Below are positions 35,239 through 37,707 of a stretch of DNA of 37,707 nucleotides, one piece after another (position 1 is the stretch's first letter; the number at the start of each line of letters is the position of its first letter). Source of the DNA: Carex sylvatica (taxonomy: Eukaryota > Streptophyta > Magnoliopsida > Poales > Cyperaceae); assembly GCA_964058845.1 (NCBI GenBank), contig CAXKVR010000083.1, positions 1 through 37,707 of the forward strand, read 5' to 3'. The notes below the pieces were generated by a model, which ran no database searches, was not told the origin of the DNA, and was given only the letters and a program-made list of their open reading frames with translations. The translations under genes and the position numbers were made by a program.

Positions 35239-35469
35239 CGGATGCCAAAATGCAAGTCCTACATGTGGGAGAACGAGTACGAGGCATTTCTTAGCGAATT
35301 AGGAGTTGTGACATTGCATAGGGGTTCAGAGGCATTTCATGTGGGAGAAGTACGAGGCATAAACAAAACTCGATTGGATGACATGCGAGAAATCAACAAT
35401 CAAACACTCCAGCTTGTTGCATTAGCAAAGCATGTTAAGTTACTTGTGATTCACATAATCACATTTTGA
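35239..35469 (+). CDS. GRF-type zinc-finger protein, exon 2
   Basis: This is the second half of the zf-GRF motif. After the acceptor TTACAG it reads RMPKCKSYMWENEYEAFLSELGVV, where the Cys and the Trp (residues 62 and 67 of the joined protein) are the family's last zinc ligand and conserved aromatic. It joins exon 1 in phase 0, giving a 133-residue protein, a usual size for these small plant proteins. The middle is polar (EVRGINKTRLDDMREINNQ) and the tail hydrophobic (KLLVIHIITF). The tail may be partly transposon sequence, because the MULE remnant on the other strand begins within the last 20-30 bases. A GTTAAG donor at 35433 could instead lead to a further exon. Without the distant exon 1 this piece has no start codon in good context. 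Confidence 0.62.
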   Translation, partial: RMPKCKSYMWENEYEAFLSELGVVTLHRGSEAFHVGEVRGINKTRLDDMREINNQTLQLVALAKHVKLLVIHIITF

Positions 35470-37320
35470 AAGCTCAGAGAATTTATTTCTACACCAATGT
35501 TGCTTGTGATTCTTCTCGAGATATTTGATAGACCTAGGGTGATGCATCGTTAATCTTACTCAAATGGAACTGGCACTTTTCTTTGGTATCGCCTTCTCTG
35601 CCAGCCACATGTGATCAGTGAATACCTCAGCATGAAACTTCTTTTTAAAAAATTTCATCAAATGGCGCATACATTTTCAGTGTTCAGCATTGGAAAATTC
35701 ACTTGCAATAGCAACTTCTAGTCCCTTGCACGCATCCGATGAGATGGCCAAACCCGACGGAGTTTCTATTGCCATCCTCAACTGCTCCATAAACCACTTT
35801 TCAATTTTTATTTGTTTCTGAATCAAAAACTCTATACGCAACTGGGTACAACCAATTGTGCCCGTTAATTCCTACAACAACTGCCAATTGACCCTTATAC
35901 TTGCCTGTTAAAAGAAAATCATACTTGCTTGTCAATTTGATTTTTAAATTGAAATGTAAACATAAGAGATAAGATAATAATAATACTGACCCGTCAAATG
36001 AGTCGAATCAACTTCCAAATATGATCTACAATCATCTATAAATCCATCTGTGCATGGTTTCAGTGCCACAAAAATCTTGCTGAAAAACACCTTATCACCA
36101 ACCTTTGTGCAATCTATCTCAACGATGCTACCAGGACATCTACTCTCCAACTCTGCCTTAAATTTGTACACCAATTGGAAGCTTTCCTCCAATTTCCCGT
36201 GGATCTGATCAAAAGCAGCTCTCCTTCCCGACCAAGCTTTATTATAAGTCACTTTCACATGAAACTCGTCTTCTAACTTGCTCTTCACTTCTTTTGCTCC
36301 AGCCAAAGGATTCTTTCTTAACCAATCTCCCACCCTTTCCGATACCCAAGAACTAGAAGCCATTTTTCAGTCAACCATGCTAGTAGATGGACACGTATGG
36401 TCATGTGGCAACACATTTATCTGCAATTACAAAGAATCTATCAGTATATATTGTATTACATATTTAAATTATAAACTTAAAGTCGTGCATGCATACCATA
36501 AAGGTTTTATTATGTTGGAGTTTAGAAGCACAAATTCTCCAAAGACAATCGGGATCTTTGTATTTTCCTATGAACCTTTTCTTGTCTGACTTTACCGTAC
36601 TAACTTCAAACTCATTTTTTATGGCAAAGTGCCTTAATGACCTCCTGAAGGCATCGACATCGAGAAATAATGGATTGACCTCTATATTAGGATTTTCAAG
36701 GTTAAATGCAACGGTAGCTTCACCCTCCACTACATCTTCTACAGTTGGCTCATCAGCCACATTATCCTCCAAATTAGATTCTGGATCAATTTGTACCTCT
36801 TGGATGGCATACATAGCACTTTCATGAACAAAGCCATCCTCACCATAGGAACCATACATATTCTCATCATCAAACCCGACATATTCATCACGGTCAGCAA
36901 TTTCATCGGGTTGCTCAGAAATATTACATCCCTGAGTGCTCCCAACTTGGCTACCAAGTGTAATAGTTGGTGATGATTGAAACGGAGTGCATGGGTTAGT
37001 GATATTTGTCCCTCTATACTTTGAACTTCCATTAGAATCACACACTACTACAAGAAGTGTGATTTTTCTTTCATTTTTGTACATCTCAAACATATATGGG
37101 ATTTGAGACTCGGTTAAAACTCCTACATCCTTATTCTCATTTTTGTCAAACAACCAAACCTTAGATATTTGACAACTCCCCCAAGTTATCTCCTCAGCTA
37201 AATCACTAAGCAAATCACACAAATAAAATATATCGGAATCCACCACCCATTTTAATATTTTTTTCCCTTTACATATTCCTTTATAGTAACATTTTGCTTC
37301 TTCCAATATGCTTCAATCAT
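35450..37320 (-). pseudogene. MuDR-like (MULE) transposase, decayed and 3'-truncated
   Basis: Proposed exons are 37320-36497, 36420-35991 and 35904 to about 35450, with introns of 76 and 86 bp and GT-AG ends. Exon 1 has the N-terminal region (DIFYLCDLLSDLAEEI, KVWLF), an acidic linker, then the MuDR DNA-binding domain (DAFRRSLRHFAIKNEFE, CLWRICASKL). Exon 2 has KMASSSWVSERVGDWLRKNP and the start of the transposase domain (DGFIDDCRSYLEVDSTHL, containing a catalytic-type Asp). Exon 3 continues with YKGQLAVVVGINGHNWLYPVAY and PSGLAISSDACKGLE. Defects are a frameshift in the A-run near 37260, a TGA just before KMASSS (about 36368), a stop at AEH*KCMRHLM and at least one later frameshift. The C-terminal zinc-knuckle part is missing. 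It is convergent with the GRF gene and touches its end. Confidence 0.85.
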
Positions 37321-37707
37321 AACTTCTATTCTAAAAGCAGTTTTCGGATCAACCCTATACAAAATGGTAGAATTAATATTAGATTACCAAATTAATATTA
37401 TAGCTCATCATCAATCTTTATTATTTAACAATTCTTACAAAAAATTTCTTACAATTCTAACACTAATTAATTCTGATTGCAACACTAACCAATCCAAACA
37501 AGTATATTTATGTTCATGTGCTGGGAGTAATAGAATTGAGGTATGAACATCAACAGAGCCAACCTCACTAACAATTCATACAAATTGAATTGAAATACAA
37601 ATTTAATGCTTACCCACTAGGTACCCAAGACAGATCCTACATTAGCAGAGAGGAGGGGAGGGCTCATAGGAGAGGAAGGGCGGAGAGGAGAGGAAGGCGA
37701 AGTGGAG
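37321..37707 (-). other. Upstream flank of the MULE transposase
   Basis: This is noncoding sequence before the transposase start. The last 65 bases are strongly purine-rich on the plus strand (CT-rich on the minus strand), like a plant 5' leader. No terminal inverted repeat is seen before the window ends. Confidence 0.5.

Overview
The window is from the nuclear genome of a flowering plant. The evidence is spliced genes with GT-AG introns, a complete cytokinin dehydrogenase, and dense plant-type transposable elements: Ty3/Gypsy of the Athila/Tat type, CACTA, MULE, and MITEs of the Mutator and PIF/Harbinger kinds. Base composition is AT-rich throughout. I cannot name the species.

Layout. 1-9574 is a satellite array with an 81-bp unit and higher-order structure. 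It is split at 4718-6499 by a solo LTR with a clean 5-bp target duplication. 9575-11690 holds two decayed protein remnants: a CCHC zinc-knuckle retroelement-type gene (minus strand) and the C-terminal part of a CACTA transposase (plus strand). 11700-13922 is noncoding and carries a Mutator-type MITE, a short hairpin and a 53-bp tandem repeat. 13923-16338 (minus) is an apparently intact four-exon cytokinin dehydrogenase (CKX). 16392-22700 is noncoding and rich in inverted-repeat elements, including one MITE inserted exactly inside the target-site duplication of another.

22855-35469 (plus) appears to be one small GRF-type zinc-finger gene. A 57-codon first exon and a 77-codon second exon join in frame across a 12.2-kb intron. 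That intron contains a rearranged Athila-like LTR element (23140 to about 28760) and a CACTA element with a decayed TNP2 transposase (about 28971-34381), both on the minus strand. 35450-37320 (minus) is a decayed MuDR-like transposase gene whose truncated 3' end meets the tail of the zinc-finger gene.

Only CKX and possibly the GRF gene look like functional host genes; the other coding traces are broken transposon genes. The points most worth a second look are the transposon-filled intron, the satellite unit (one stop-free frame of 27 codons plus a telo-box-like octamer), the palindrome family spread through the Athila-like element, and the nested MITEs.
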